From NCBI GenBank assembly GCA_947561715.1, contig OX387202.1, forward strand, positions 12,041,001 to 12,105,000: a stretch of DNA of 64,000 bases, given 5' to 3'. Origin of the DNA: Ascidia mentula. Taxonomy: Eukaryota > Chordata > Ascidiacea > Phlebobranchia > Ascidiidae. A program made the position numbers and the translations under genes. How positions within the stretch are numbered: the first letter of the stretch is position 1; every line of letters starts with the position of its first letter. The notes beneath the pieces are model-generated. The model worked only from the letters and a program-made list of their open reading frames with translations. It had not been told where the DNA came from and did no database searches. This document shows positions 12,751-26,347 of the stretch, piece by piece.

Positions 12751-15232
12751 TCTTCGCTCACATGCGTCATGTATAGATGAGTTTACGGGTACTCTTTCCA
12801 TATACTTTTGCGTCAAGAAACATAGTTTTGTAGTCTATATTCCATTATAATTTCTGTATTGTGACATGTTTAATTGCACTTTTCTTCTGCAGATTACGGA
12901 TTGTACTATTAAACAATACTTAAATGAATAAAATTATATTGATAGTACTCTGGTCAAGTAGAGATATTTTACGAATGTGTGCATTTTCATGACAAATCAA
13001 ACTATCGTTACAGTGTCTCGGTTTTGAAGCATCAAAAACAGAAAACACGTTTTCCAGGTTTGTAGCTCGATTGATTGGAAGTTGTAGATTTCAGGAGGAT
13101 TTTGGCATATTCTGGTGGGAAAAGGTTTTATCACAATCATGTACTGGGTAAGAAGTGGCATTCTAAGTGAATGTTCCATGTTCTGTTGGTCTTACAGCCT
13201 TGTCCTACCAGCAAATATTGTTTGCTTAAGGCTGTGACGTCACTGTGTATACGAAAACACTTTCACTTTGATTGTTTGCACAGTCGTGTTAAAACCGTTA
13301 ACGACAAACTAATTGCGTAAACATTAGGTGCGCATAAAATATAAGTTTAATTACACATGCAGTGGTAAAATCTCATTTTGCATTTGTCCAGAATTAAAAA
13401 GTTAAATGTTGTGTTTTGAAATTTAAGACTTCTTCGTCAAATATCGCTATAATTGGTACACGTTTATGAAGTAGTTCATGATAGCTGACATATAAAAGAT
13501 ATTCTTTTGATGACATTTGTGTAAGAATTTAGCGATGCATACATCCTATATTATATCGCACAATTTGTGAAAACTACTATGTCTAATATTTCCTAGATCA
13601 TGTTTTTTTAACAATTATTTCAGAAGGTGTGGTTATATATGAGAACCCGCGATAAAATTTTGGTCCGTACAGCGTAAAGAATTTCCTGAGCGTGATGCGG
13701 TGAAAAAAATATAACTTATTTCAACGAACTCTGGAACTAAAACGTAAATTTTGATTGTAACGCGTTTCATCTGCCATTCGACAAGACTTCTTCAGGGTAA
13801 CAATAAAATTCACGTAACCTTATTGCAGAAGGACAGTTCTTTCAAATTAAAATGCCTGGCAACTACAGTAGCACTTAATAATACTTAATTCAACAATTAT
13901 AAATTTAAAGAGTGTTACCACCTTATGTTGAAACAATACGGGTACTGACTGTTTATATTATTGGCTCAAAAAACCACAAAGTCTTGCTTGCTTGAGATTG
14001 ACGTCACTCTGACAACAAAATTACTTTCACTTTATCTGTTTGCTGAAAGCGCTCATCACTATTTTCATTGGTTTTTTACAACCAGATGTTTGAAAATAAG
14101 AATTTAAATGTAATATTCGCAAATATTTTGTATCAACCACTCCTATTTTAGCACGTTTTGGAATTTTGAAACGCATGTTACAGTTCGAATAAATATGCCT
14201 GAAAATTGCAAATTCAGCTCAGCAGCGACTTCAAGTGGCAAATTAAATATCACCGTCATACCGCTTAAGGAAATTTATTGAAAGATAGTTTTACAACTTG
14301 TCCCATCGGTAGCAATCAAAATCGCAAAGTATAAGTTTAATTGCGCACAAGCGATAAAGAAGGTAAATAATAGCATCTATGATGTAGCGGCCCTTTGTAT
14401 TGGTATTTTACAAGCTTTTATGTCCGTCAAACCGTGCAGGGTTAAGTTTACAAACAAACCCTAAAGGTCTAATAATTCGATTATATTTTAACGAATTTGT
14501 CGTCTTTCATGTGATATTTTGTTGCTTTAAATTAGTCAACCCACTTTTCAATTAGTTACATAATAGGATCAAAGACGTATTTTCTTGATTCAAAAGTGAA
14601 TCGACCGGTTACTTCTTTCATTGTCGGTAACTAAAATATAGTACAAAGAAAGACATGGCAAGATTACGACCAGGAATTTATGTTATTTACGTAGCAATAT
14701 TTCATGCAATTTTCTTTGCAGGATCGCCTCACTACGCATGTCCTTAATTGACGAACACAGCTATCGTATCGGCAATGCCTGAGCTGCTAAGCCTGTAAAC
14801 CATAACGTCTTTTGCTACATTTTTTATGATCAGGAAAACATTTACTTTTCGGTTTATATACATTAGAATACAATGTTTTGTGCAATTGGAAATACACATG
14901 ATGTGAATAACTGGAAAGAAGAACATTCTGATCTTAAATCGGAAACAACATTTCAAATACATCAAATTGAGGTTAAATGCTAAATTTTTGTATAAAATGT
15001 AAGTACAATGACGTAGGAAACTAACAAAGGACTCTTTGTCGTAATACATTACAAGAATTATTTTATTTTATTTCTGAAAATGTTGAAAATGTAAAAATTT
15101 TGCCGCAATAAAATGTGTGCCTTCTGTTTTTTACTACACCTTTACTTTGTCTACTCCATGAAACTGCACCAGTAGTGTGTTTTGTGCGAATATTCGCATG
15201 TGGCCGAATTAATGGATTTTTTTCAATACCCG

Positions 15233-15308
15233 CCGAATCCGAATATCGTCACCGAATCCGAATATTGACACCGAATCCGAACATCGACGCCGAATCCGAA
15301 TGTTGGCC
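15233..15308. repeat. 19-bp tandem repeat, four diverged copies
   Basis: Four units begin with ccgaatccgaa followed by a variable eight-base part. A related word, ccggattcggtccgaatt, occurs again near 15,539. Copies differ at several positions, so this is an older minisatellite than the one at 12,691. Confidence 0.85.
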
Positions 15309-16447
15309 CTATCCGTGTGTTTTACTCAAATTTAAGCCACAATACTGAGTATTGCGCATTGTCGTTGTTTTTGTACAAGAAAAGGGAAATTTGTACACAC
15401 GAAAAAAGGATTATAACACTGGCAAATTTAATGCCTAAATTATGACATGTGAATAACATTTATGTTGCTATATCGACAATATGAAAGATTCGTGTGAGTT
15501 TTATGATCAATTTGTAAATTTAGGACGTGATTTATTATCCGGATTCGGTCCGAATTGATTGGATATTGGGTGCCAAATACTAAGTATTGTGATTTTATAT
15601 GTCGTTTTGGTAAAAATCATTCCTAAAAATACCAATAAAAACCCTGCAATATTTAGCCCAAAGTCGTGCGAAAACACACCACGTGACACAAAATTAATAC
15701 GTTTCAATCACAAGCCAGCCCCCTGTTTTACCAAAATTACAGTGGTTCTCAATATTTGATAAATGTTTTTTTTATTTGCAGTTACATTCTAGAAAATCCT
15801 TTTTAATATGCAAGCTGAGAGAAATTAAACTATTGGGTAGCGTACACAACCAAGAAGGCGTAAGGATTATTGAAGGACCCAAATTTCAAATGCAGAATGA
15901 TTTTAATGACAAACTAAATTAAATCTTTGTGAAGTCCTGACGCAGTAAGATTAATATACAAGAAAAATATCTTTTTTTTACTTCAGGGAACTATTGTCGA
16001 TTTCAGTTTTGGAAACTATTGCCAATTTCAATTTTGGGAACTATTGTCGTTTACCATGGATTCAATCTAAAATCAAACAAAAAATGGTCACGAAACATGT
16101 AATATACACTGACCAGATGTGCATTTCTGAAACATACCAAAGGCAGCATAATTAACGACCATGAACTCTTGTTCCTACAGCGTAGCAATACATGACAAAT
16201 GCTGTTGTAAAAAAGACGGAAAAAACAACGCAGGTCAACATTGTTGCCCATTTCCAATCATCCCAATCTATTCAAACACACTTTGTTTAAAAATAGTTTA
16301 AATTTAAGGATCCAAAATGCAGAAACTTTTTCTGTCATTTGCAAACCTACAAACGTTTGAGTGCGAATAACGACAAGCACTTTTCGTTTAAAATTTGTAC
16401 AAAATATAATATGTGCAAAATCCAAAGTCTTTTAAATGGTTTCTTAC

Positions 16448-18812
16448 TTTGTCCGCATTCTTGAGTAACTGAAACACTTCCGTCTCCTTGGCAAATTCCA
16501 TTTAATTTATACTTGAAAGGCGTAACGCAATCAAATGAACATTTACTTCCGTAGCCACATCCCCTTTGAAACCGGATATACTTGGTTGGTGATATCCAGC
16601 AGTCTGAAATGTTGAAATGCAATCGTTGGTCAATATGGAAGAGGTGATACTCTAGTATTTGGTTTCAAGTTGTTGCGCAAATTCGTAGATTATGATCGTT
16701 GGATTAACACTGAATTTTAAAAGGTTTTGTTTGATATTTACCGTTTTAGGCGAAATATATTTTTCTCTTAATAAATCCATCTGAGCTGTCTAAAGATCGC
16801 TGTATTGGGATTTTAATACATTATTATTGATACGGTGTGCGATCGACAGCCTGCCAGGGGCCTTTGGTTTTTTGATCCAGTTTTTATTTACTTATCACAT
16901 TGTTTGATATTTTTGATGATTATTTTAAAAAATTAAATAATTATGTGAACCTGCAAAGATTTCGAGAGATTTTGCTGCAACAACTGTTCCTTCTTGAAAT
17001 GCGTGCAGGGTAATGGTCGTATCATTCTCATTCATTGTAACTTGTGATAAACTAAGACTAGCATTGTAGACATTTGATGTGGATGTGGAGTCCAATCTGT
17101 AAGAAGTATCAAGGTAAAGTTTCAAATACAGTAAAAGTAAAGGCTCCGTCAAAAGGAAAACACAATTTGTTTGAAGATGTACATACCTCGTTACAACCCT
17201 TTCAGTCGACTGTGTTACACTGCAAACCTTCACCATTTTCATTTGTACAAATTGAAACAGGCTGTAAAGTACTTGACAAAGTAATAATCGTGTTTCTAAA
17301 GTATAAAAACAGTTTGTTACCTGGTTGTTGAGGTTCCAATGAACTGTGAAGTTGATGCCACTCACTTTTACACTGATTAGCGCTGTTGAACCAGCTACAA
17401 GTTGAATTGTTGCCATTTCATATTCAGCTTTATAAAAAAAAATTTTGCACCAAAAATCATAAATATAAAAATTCATGATATTAGCCTTGGAAATATTTGA
17501 GCATCTCCTGTGTTTACTTTCAAATGTTTAACTCACCTAATAATGACGACACCAATTCAAGGTGGCCGTAAATATTGCATAAGTACTCTTCATACCCGTT
17601 CACACAATTAACAACTGTTGTTTGATTGTAATAAATGTCATCAGATACAATGACACATCCAGTCTTTAGTGGGAGATTTTCGGTGCTGCAGGTTACTGCA
17701 AGACATCGTCAGAATATTTTGTTTCAAAGTGGTTGATATTTGCAGCGAATGCTAAAATGGGATTTAGCGGAAAGTTTACTCAGGCAACTTACTTTTTTCA
17801 CATGAGTTATCTGCAGGATCAACATACACCTCACCACCGCCTCCACAAACTCCCCTTGCAGAGCCATTATAACTTTCCAGGCAATTCATAAAACATGTGC
17901 TTTCGTAAGTACAACCTTTTGGAATTTCGGGGTCTATGTTTCCTGCATTTATCCAAATACATTCTGAAAGAAACATTAAGTTGTTGCAGTAGAAACAATG
18001 CGATAACATACAAGCTCGCTTTGAAAATCCATAACCGTTTTAAAATTGACGGTAGCCAGCAAAACAATCTACCACTGTACAATAATAAGGCTAATAGCGA
18101 AAAAACAAGACCTACCTACCGCTACCTGAAACGTCACAGAACCTAAGTTTGTTGGGGGGGAACCAGAGTACATGTTAATTGTTGTACCGTTGTCCCCAAG
18201 TTCAATGTTTTTCAGTCCAAGATAAAGCTCAATGGAAGATGAGGTTAGATTATAGCTGTTGGGTAACAAATATGGCAATGATGCTACTACTAATGCTTAA
18301 TTTCAATTCAATACTTAACCTCGCGCTGATCCTTGGTTCAAAAATGCTGGGCATTAAATTTATCGCAACATTGGTTGCGTTTCTCTGATGGATGCAAGAT
18401 ACAACATCCTAAATTGTTAAGATGAATTACCTGTTTGGTCATTATAAAATAAGACCAGCACCAAACAGCATGTATGTCCGGTGGCACACACGTAAATTTA
18501 ATTTAAAGTCAGTGTTATTATTTAGATTAACTGTAGTCCATTTCCCTCTTCCCTGACCGTTGATGTTCCAGGTTACAAAGAATGCTGTGTTTTAAAGAAC
18601 AATTGACAAGTCGGCTGTTGAAGTTACCGTCTGAACTGAAGTGTTGTAGAATAGAGCCAGTTCCCTTTGAACTATCAAACAACCAAAGGTATAATTATAG
18701 ATTAACTAATTAAAAATAGAACAGTTTTGAACTAACAAAACTTTCAAATTCTATTCTACCAAGTACCTAGTTGTGCATTTGAAGTAAAGCACAGAACTGT
18801 CGCAACTATCAT
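16448..18812 (-). pseudogene. Distal Ig-like/CCP-like exons of the receptor, damaged
   Basis: Ten exon-like units on the - strand: 18812-18767, 18671-18553, 18408-18320, 18255-18116, 17963-17793, 17695-17537, 17427-17321, 17261-17187, 17096-16951 and 16603-16448. The first gives a plausible signal peptide (MIVATVLCFTSNAQ). Then come an Ig-like domain split over three exons, two Cys-rich CCP-like modules, a second three-exon Ig-like domain and a third Cys-rich module. The two Ig-like domains are paralogous: TWNINGQ in one matches HWNLNNQ in the other, and intron phases agree. The first Ig-like domain has an in-frame TAA in exon 18671-18553, and its expected donor reads GG instead of GT. Exon 17261-17187 has one extra base and a stop in its expected frame. 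Phases otherwise run into the exon at 10,907. It is therefore either a decayed 5' half, a decayed neighbour, or a region with assembly errors. Confidence 0.6.
16835..16880 (+). repeat. Dispersed repeat fragment, possibly SINE-like
   Basis: This stretch shares gacagcctgccagggg and the following cttggtt-like words with 59,279-59,325, over 42 kb away. Both are followed by T/A-rich sequence. The match looks like the head of a tRNA-derived SINE, but the internal promoter boxes are poor. Confidence 0.4.
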
Positions 18813-19494
18813 ACACACATAATTCAACGAATTGGAATTTTGCGATTTCAACTTCAAGCTTTGATGTGTTTAAAGTGTTGGACCCCTGGAAATGTATAAA
18901 CTAACTTCTGGTACAGAACGTATATTTCTTTCCGTTTCAACGTTGCACGGCTCTCGACAAGCAAATCTCTTTTCTACTACGTCTGTGGACCTTTTAATAC
19001 GAACATGGAGATCAACAGCTTCCGTAAGGCATTGCGTCCAACGGTGGGATTTGTAAATAAATAGTAAATCACATTAGTTGTTCAAGGACGTAGAATGGTT
19101 AGTGTATTTTTGGATATAAAACTTTCTTTTGTGCCTGTAACTTGAGTAGTGTGTGCCGGCATGTGCTTTTACTATGAGAAGTGCAATCATGAAAAATGGA
19201 TGGAATAGCTATTACTGCGATTTTAAGTTTGTTGTTGGTGTTAGAGTCAAATGGGAAACAGCAATTTTGTATACAGCATTAACACCATTTTGCAAACTCA
19301 ATTAAGATGTAAGGTTGTTGTGCAACAATCCAAATTTCTGAGAAAGTACACATTATTGCCTGAAGACCTCTAAATGATTACATGTTACAATTTCATTTAT
19401 ACCCATCTGCTTCATTTAGCTATTCTTATTATTGTAAACCAAATACTGTAAATCCCTAGATGTCGCCATTGTGTCAATGTTTTCTTAGGTGAGG
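18813..19494. other. Non-coding interval before the copy 1 duplication unit
   Basis: No coding exon is supported. The unit shared with copies 2 and 3 begins at about 19,495 (ggttagatctagtcatgtg). Everything to the left, back to 5,973, is absent from the spacers between copies 1/2 and 2/3. Confidence 0.65.
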
Positions 19495-19734
19495 TTAGAT
19501 CTAGTCATGTGTCATTTGATAGTACAAAGTACATTTTGCTATGATTAAAGAAAAGGGATTATATTGCTTTTCAAACCAAAACTGACAGATATAAACATGT
19601 TGTTTTTATTTTAATAAACCAGTTTTGCATAAATACACACCCACGTTTCAATATGTAATAGTTTTTAAAGCATATTCAATCAAATTATACCCAACCATTA
19701 CAAAAACTTGAAATAAATTCAAACAATAGCATTA

Positions 19735-19742
19735 TGACGTCA
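19735..19742. promoter_or_regulatory. CRE palindrome upstream of kinase copy 1
   Basis: A perfect TGACGTCA lies 130 bp before the ATG at 19,872. This is the known binding site of CREB/CREM/ATF bZIP factors. The same site at the same distance precedes copies 2 and 3. The window shows no TATA box in a fixed place. Confidence 0.6.
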
Positions 19743-19871
19743 TAAACGTATCTTGGGAAGCCAAGTTGTTGGTTGCTGTGTGAGAAAATATATTACCCTC
19801 GTTTTGCATTCTAGTGTGCAGTTGTACATTACAAATTGTTGCAAAATCTCATCTGTGTTGAACAGAAAACA

Positions 19872-22800
19872 ATGGATCACCGTTTCGAAAGTCAATTGTT
19901 GAAGAAGGAAAAAGCTGCGTGTCATAGTAAGGGCTATGACATGGCAGAGAGCAAGTTTCTTGGTGGTGGGGCAGTTGGCCGGGTATTCTCGGCAAATGTG
20001 ATGGCAGATACAATTGCCAACAAGGAAAAAATGAGAGCTATCAGTGAAACTGGGAAGCAACAAAGGTTAAACAAATATATGTAGTAATATAGTAACTTAT
20101 CAATATTGGTATTTAAAATATATTAAACGTACTTTCTTTAATGGTTTTAAATATTGTACTAGGTAGCAATTAAGATTATTTATGCTGATCTTGGTGCCTC
20201 AAGACTCAGCAAGTTGGCCGAGTGTGTACCCAACGAAATCAGCATTTTAAACAAAGTATTTGGACATCCTAACATTGTACGTATCTTTTATCATTAGTGA
20301 TAAACAGTTGTATGTTAATAAATTTATTTTAGATAATGTTACTGGATGTTTTCGTCTCCGACAAGCGGATTTATCTGGTCACGGAGTATGCCGCAAAGGG
20401 CAATTTGAAGCAGGTTTTGCATTCTTTTGTCCATAAGAACAGATTTGTGCCGTATTTGTCAGAAACAACTGCCAAATATTACTTTAAAAAAATGTTATGT
20501 GGAGTGCAGAAGTTGCACGAAAACAACATCGCTCATCGGTAGGATTTAAATTTGCAAATAAATAATCAAACATTTTTTAATACAAACTAACGATCGCTCC
20601 AAAGGGATTTGAAGCTGGAAAACATTTTTGTATCGGAGGACGGAGAGGTAAAATTGGGAGACTTTGGCTATGCCACTGAGATTCCAGTGTTGGATCCAAA
20701 CAAAAATATCCAAGAAAAGCTCCAGGCAATGCTAAATAGGCCTACTAACCAATGTGGGACAGCACCATACATGGCTCCGGAGGTATTAATGAAATTTTGC
20801 GGATACAACGCTATCTTTGCAGATCTTTGGTCAATGTAAGTCGTCTCATATCATCAACTTTTTTCAGTCCACTAACAATAGCTTATCGTTTAGTGGAATT
20901 CTACTTTTTGTTCTGGTTAATGGATATTTTCCGTTTCCCGGGAAAACCGTGGAAGAGGTTTTGGACCAATATCAGAGTTCAAAGAATAAAGAGCTTCCAT
21001 TTCGTGAAAGCGTTTCTCTTGGTTGGTTATTGTCGTTAATTCTCAATATTCAGCATTTCAAACAATATTCTGTATTTTCTGTGTACAGAGTGCAAGGATT
21101 TGGTCAATCAATTACTGAATATTAAATCCTTTCAAAGGCCTAATGTTAGCACAATATTACGTCATCCCTGGATGATGGGTTTGGATTTAACTTCTTTCTG
21201 TGTTCCGAGATATGTAAGTATCTTCAGCAACAGCTTCTCACAATCAACGCATTTAATATATTTAAAACCCAGTATCATTTTCAGCCACTGTTACGAAGTG
21301 AATTGAAGACAATTGAAGAAAATCCATGTAAGTTTTACAAAGTTATTAAAATAGGGAGACATTGCAATGTTTTTTTTTGGTTCACAGTGTACAAATATCA
21401 ATCGAATTACGTCTCAAACTATCTCGTCCAGAGAAGGGATCTAATTAAAGATCGTCGTATGTTCTTTAAAAGAAAAACAATCCCTGGTCATCACACTGCT
21501 GACGAGTTTGGTATTCAAATACGCCTTCCTCGTCAAGATACAAATGGTACAAGTGTGTACGAGATATGGCGCTTTACAACCAATCCCAAGGAAGTTGGTT
21601 GTAAAGAAATTGGAACCGACGAAAACACTTCACTTGATTTTTCGCGGATCTTTGCAAGTGGCGATGAAGAAAAAACTCTCGGGATGCCGATAGTTACGCA
21701 AACCCTCGACGAGTTACCGCTTTTGCAAGTATGGCAAAAAATCCGAGATGACAATTTGCCGCCGTTCGCCAGCATTGAAAAATGCGTCCAACTTTGTAAT
21801 ACAGTTGATTTAGACACAAACGAAAGCTGGCCATTAAGTTTTAATATTCCTCACCCTGAGCAAGAGTGGGTTAAAGCCGTTGGTTTTCCTGACAACTTCT
21901 GTTCAAATTCTACATTCAAAGTAAACGAGGATGGCATCCGTATGGTTTTGTCCCATGTTGGAAAATGCAGCATCGCACCCAAAGACGTCCTTGCAATTCC
22001 ACTTACAGTGGATGCGAATAACAATAGTGTTATCGCAATGGATACTGAAATAACAAAGAAACAGAAAGTGGTCAGTGATTTAAATTTACTCAAAAATTTA
22101 CTACAAATGCACAGACTTATGTTTGTTTAATATTTCGAAGATTCCAAATCAAAACCGATGCCAATTGGGAGAACCGGAGAAATGCAAGAAGGTTGAAATA
22201 ATTGAAAGTCTTCCATCTCCTTCCACATGCATTCCATATGGTGAAGTAGACAATTTAATTGCCAAATTATCTTTAACCGTCTTTGCATTTTGTAGGTGTC
22301 ACTTTGCATTTTGTAGGTGTTGCACCGAAAATAACTGGTAACGTTTCTTCTTCGGATTTGCCGCGAATTCTACATCGACCTAACGAAGAAACTTCTCAAA
22401 TTCCTACTCTCAAGAAAACAGGAGACTCCCTCATTCCGTATCACAGCAGCCGGAAAATTGTCGACGATTTCAAAAAGCGACAGGAGAAGGAGAAAATAAG
22501 AAGAAAAACACTTCCAGCATGCGCCTTTTACAAAGTCCGAGGTAAATTAATATTTTTTATAACAATTTGCTCGACTGTTTGGTATTAAATCACGTAAAAA
22601 CCGCCACCCTTTCAGGACAAGACCCAAAGCCTTCAAAAACCATCAAACCAATGAATCTGAATCTCGAAAAGATACTTTTGAGGCCTGAAAACGGCGCAAC
22701 AAAAATACCGGCACCTGTTTGTATTAATGAAGCCTTTAAAAGATTTGAAAGTATTCGCCAAAGAGAGTATGTCCTCCCAGGTCAGTTTTGTCGTACATTT

Positions 22801-25800
22801 TTTATTTAGGCATCAAATAAGATTTTCGTAAACCAATATTTTCTTCAGAACGCTTAAAACGAAAAAGAGTAAAACAGACCATCAACAAAAAAACAGGAGG
22901 TTTGTTGCAATGGTTTAAAGATAGAGTTTTCAGAAAGAAAAAGAAATCTTCTGACAAGGTTGCTGCTGACCCAGAAGTTCCCGGTACATCTGCTGGTAGC
23001 ACGGATAATGGAAAAGTAAGTCTAATTCACCTTGTAAACACTGAGGCGTTGAAAGTGTTAAACAAACAATACTACTACTTTACCAGCCAAAACCTGCGAC
23101 CGACACAAAAGTCGATGTGCTACAGTCGACGGACGGAAAAGATGAAGACAAAGCAACATTCAAAGTAACTTGTTATATGGACTTATATATTTCTTCGGTA
23201 AATAATAATTTGTTGAACTGTTTGCAGCAACTGAAAACCAGCGACATTCATAAGATAAAAGACATAAAGTCCCGGTCAGATTTCTCAACTATAAGAGGTA
23301 ATATTCCAGGTTTAACATATATTTTTTCGACGTTTACATGTGTATTGTTAGGTGTGTTCAAAGGAAAATCACCGATAAAGTGTAACAAAGTCAAGCACAA
23401 TGACCAGTTACACAACAGTGCTGAAATCGCATGTCCTGAAATTCCGGGTAAATAATTAATCACTTACTAAAGCCTATTTGACTTTCGTAAGGTTTTTGAT
23501 GCTTACAAGATCATTTTGTAACATCTCCTCGCCGAGCCCAAACAAATAATTAAATTGCATGAAACTTCGATGCGAGATTGAATCGCACTGTTAACAAATA
23601 AATTACATTACTTCACCTTTCAAGAAAAATTACATAATTTTTTTTGGCTGTTTTGTTTACAGGTGATAAAAAGCAAACTTTACCACTGGTCTCTGAACAA
23701 TTCAAAAGATGTGGCCTATTGGGTGCAATGAGTAATGAGTCTTCGCATGCTGTGGGAGAATTGTGCGAACCAGGGAAACATGAGAGGGTTGAAAGAAATA
23801 GAAGTCCTCCATCTTGCTCCACTTTGACTCCAGCAGGTACAGTTGACAATATATTTGCTATATAAACTACGGTATATTTATTTTGCACTTTTCTAGGTGC
23901 TACATCCAAAAAGTTTGTCAAAGTTTCGAGTTCGGAATTATCGCGTGTTCTTCGACGACCTAACGATGAAACTTCTCAAATTCCGACTCTCAAGAAAACA
24001 GGAGACTCCCTCATTCCGTATCACAGCAGTCGGAAAATTGTCGACAATTTCAAAAAGCGACAGGAGAAGGAGAAAATAAGAAGAAAAACGCTTCCAGCAT
24101 GCGCCTTTTACAAAGTCCGAGGTAAATTTTTATTCAAATCTTTCTTCGGAAAAATTTGCTTTCAGTAAGAAACATAAAACGAATGCTACCTTTACAGGAC
24201 AAGACCCAAAGCCGACAAGGAATATTAAACCTAAGAATCTAGATGTTGAAAAGATTCTTTTGAGGCCTAACAATGGTCCTACAAAAATACCAGCACCCGT
24301 TTGTATTGGTGAGGCGTTTGAAAGATTTGAAAGTATTCGCCAGAAGGAGTATATTCTACCAGGTCTGTTTATGTCGTATAATTTGACTCGAGCGAGGATT
24401 TATTTAAACACAGATTTTTTTGCAGAACGCCTGATAAGAAAGAAGGTGAAACCCGCAATTGACAAAAAAACAGGACGGCTCTTAAATTGGTTTAAAAAGA
24501 AATTGTGTCGGAAAAAAAGAGAATCTTCTGACAAAACTATTGTTTCAAAAGTTAACGACGTATCTGCTTGTGCAGAGAATTATGAACAAGTATGTTAAAA
24601 ACGAAAGTGCGTCACACTAATATTTTACAAGACCATCGCTATTTTACCAGCCTAAACCTGAAGCCCAATCAAATGACAATTTCCTGCAGTCAGAGGAACG
24701 CAATAAAGACCAAACAATATTCAAAGTTAGTTTTTTTTTAATTTAGTGGGTCTAGTTGATCAGTCATTTATTAATGATTAAACTGTGTTTAGCAACCATA
24801 TTCCAATGACATACAGAAGACAGAAAGCATAACAAATCGACCGGATTTCACAAATATAAAAGGTAATATTTCTACTGCTATTTTTGTTGCCAGTCATACT
24901 AGTTAATCAGAATTGCTCTTCTGGTAATATTTCTGCTTCATTGACAAAGGCTTTTCGACATTTTACATGTGTATAAAATTGTCAGGTGAGTCAAAAAGGA
25001 AAATATCTGCACCAAAACAAACCGGTGAGCAAAGCAACATAGAAATCCCCAGTCAAGAAATAATACCGGGTAACTAATTGATTTCTTCCATAGCCGATTT
25101 ACCTTTCGTACAGTTTTTAAACTTTCATCATCATTCAATTAAGAAAACTCACCATTTGCATTGTTTCCCGTTATTGCTGAAAAAATGCATTTCGTTGTGA
25201 AAAAATGTCATCTTCACCGTCTCAAAATATGACAACTAACTAAAAAAATGAAACGACTTAATTTCTACGTAAACTTCAAACTAAACAAATGAGAAAACAT
25301 TAACATTTTTCTTATTGTGTTATGTTTAGGTGATGAAAATCAAATTCCATCTCTAGCCGTTGATGAGGATGAAGCATCGAATTTTATCATGGGAGAAGGT
25401 GATGACAGTTTAAAAATAATTTCCTGCTATATAAATGATTTCATTCAATTTCAGGATCAGCATTTCAGAACCACGAGACGATAAACTCTGTTTCTTCTTT
25501 GCATTCTTCGACAAATTCAGAATCAACCAAATATTCTCCTTGTCCCCAGTTGCTTGAACCCATGATTCAAGCGACAAACTTGACCGACTTGAGCACAATT
25601 GAAGGACAAACAAGATGTGATGGCGCAGAATTTCATTTTCGCCCTAAACCCAATACGGGGTCAATAAAATTAGATGTGGAAAATTGGAAATCTACATCAG
25701 GTCTTGGCAAACTTCCATTAGCAACCGACCAAGAGTCAATTGAAAATCATCTTTGCGTCAAAAAAGAAAACTTACCTGCAGTAAAGAGTATTGACACTGC

Positions 25801-26347
25801 GCATTCTTCAAAAACCAATTTAAAGAAAGATGAACTTGATATTTACGTACAAGGCGTAAAAATAAGTATCCTTAATACAATGCTGGAGGAAGCAAAAAAA
25901 GAACTACGTGATAGAGGAGGGAAGAAAAAACAAAAGGAAGTAAAGACGAAGCAAACGAACTCGATAGGAGTACAGACAAGCAACATAACAAGAAGCAAAG
26001 ACAAGGGATGCCAAACACCGGCCATTATAGAAATTCCCCAGCATTTGTCCCAGGATAAAGTACCACTGTCAGTGACAAGTCATAAAGAAAACCTTGAAAG
26101 TGTTGAAGACAATTTAGACCCATTCTGCACACCACCTCAAAGCACATTACCGACTCCAAGTTCGCCAAGAAAAATGCTTGAATATATTCAAGACAATTTA
26201 GACCCGTTCTGCACACCACCCCAAAGCACATCACCGACTCCAAGTGCATCAAGAAAAATGCTTGAATTTATTCAAGATGTGAGAAGATTTCGAAAATATT
26301 TCGATCAAAAATATTCAGCGATAAGGAGGAATACTAATTCTTATTAA
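19872..26347 (+). pseudogene. Kinase-tail gene, array copy 1 (frame broken at exon 1/2)
   Basis: Exons 1-8 encode the kinase and the start of the tail: 19872-20065, 20163-20276, 20333-20538, 20605-20835, 20894-21021, 21089-21213, 21285-21327 and 21388-22070. The tail follows in 22141-22240, 22317-22541, 22616-22780, 22849-23015, 23087-23164, 23228-23297, 23352-23447, 23663-23836, 23897-24121, 24198-24362, 24426-24589, 24651-24725, 24793-24862, 24986-25069, 25330-25398 and 25455-26347. All kinase motifs are present. Exon 1 is 194 nt, against 195 nt in copies 2 and 3: one base is missing just before the donor. The usual splice then reads a stop at the second codon after the junction. No alternative GT/AG nearby rescues the frame. 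The rest is open. It may be a very young pseudogene or a base-call error. Confidence 0.65.
22281..22322 (+). repeat. 21-bp duplication of a splice acceptor in copy 1
   Basis: The unit ctttgcattttgtaggtgt plus two bases occurs twice in tandem at the 3' end of intron 9, creating two AG acceptors 21 nt apart (exon starts 22,296 or 22,317). Copies 2 and 3 have one. Use of the first would add seven residues in frame. Confidence 0.85.

Larger units (their letters stand above)
11136..16447. other. Long non-coding stretch (intron or intergenic)
   Basis: No exon with good coding character was found on either strand. It is either a 5.5-kb intron joining the distal receptor exons to the exon at 10,907 (the phases fit) or the upstream region of a shorter receptor gene. 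It contains two small tandem arrays (12,691-12,750 and 15,233-15,308), listed separately, and otherwise AT-rich sequence. Confidence 0.6.
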
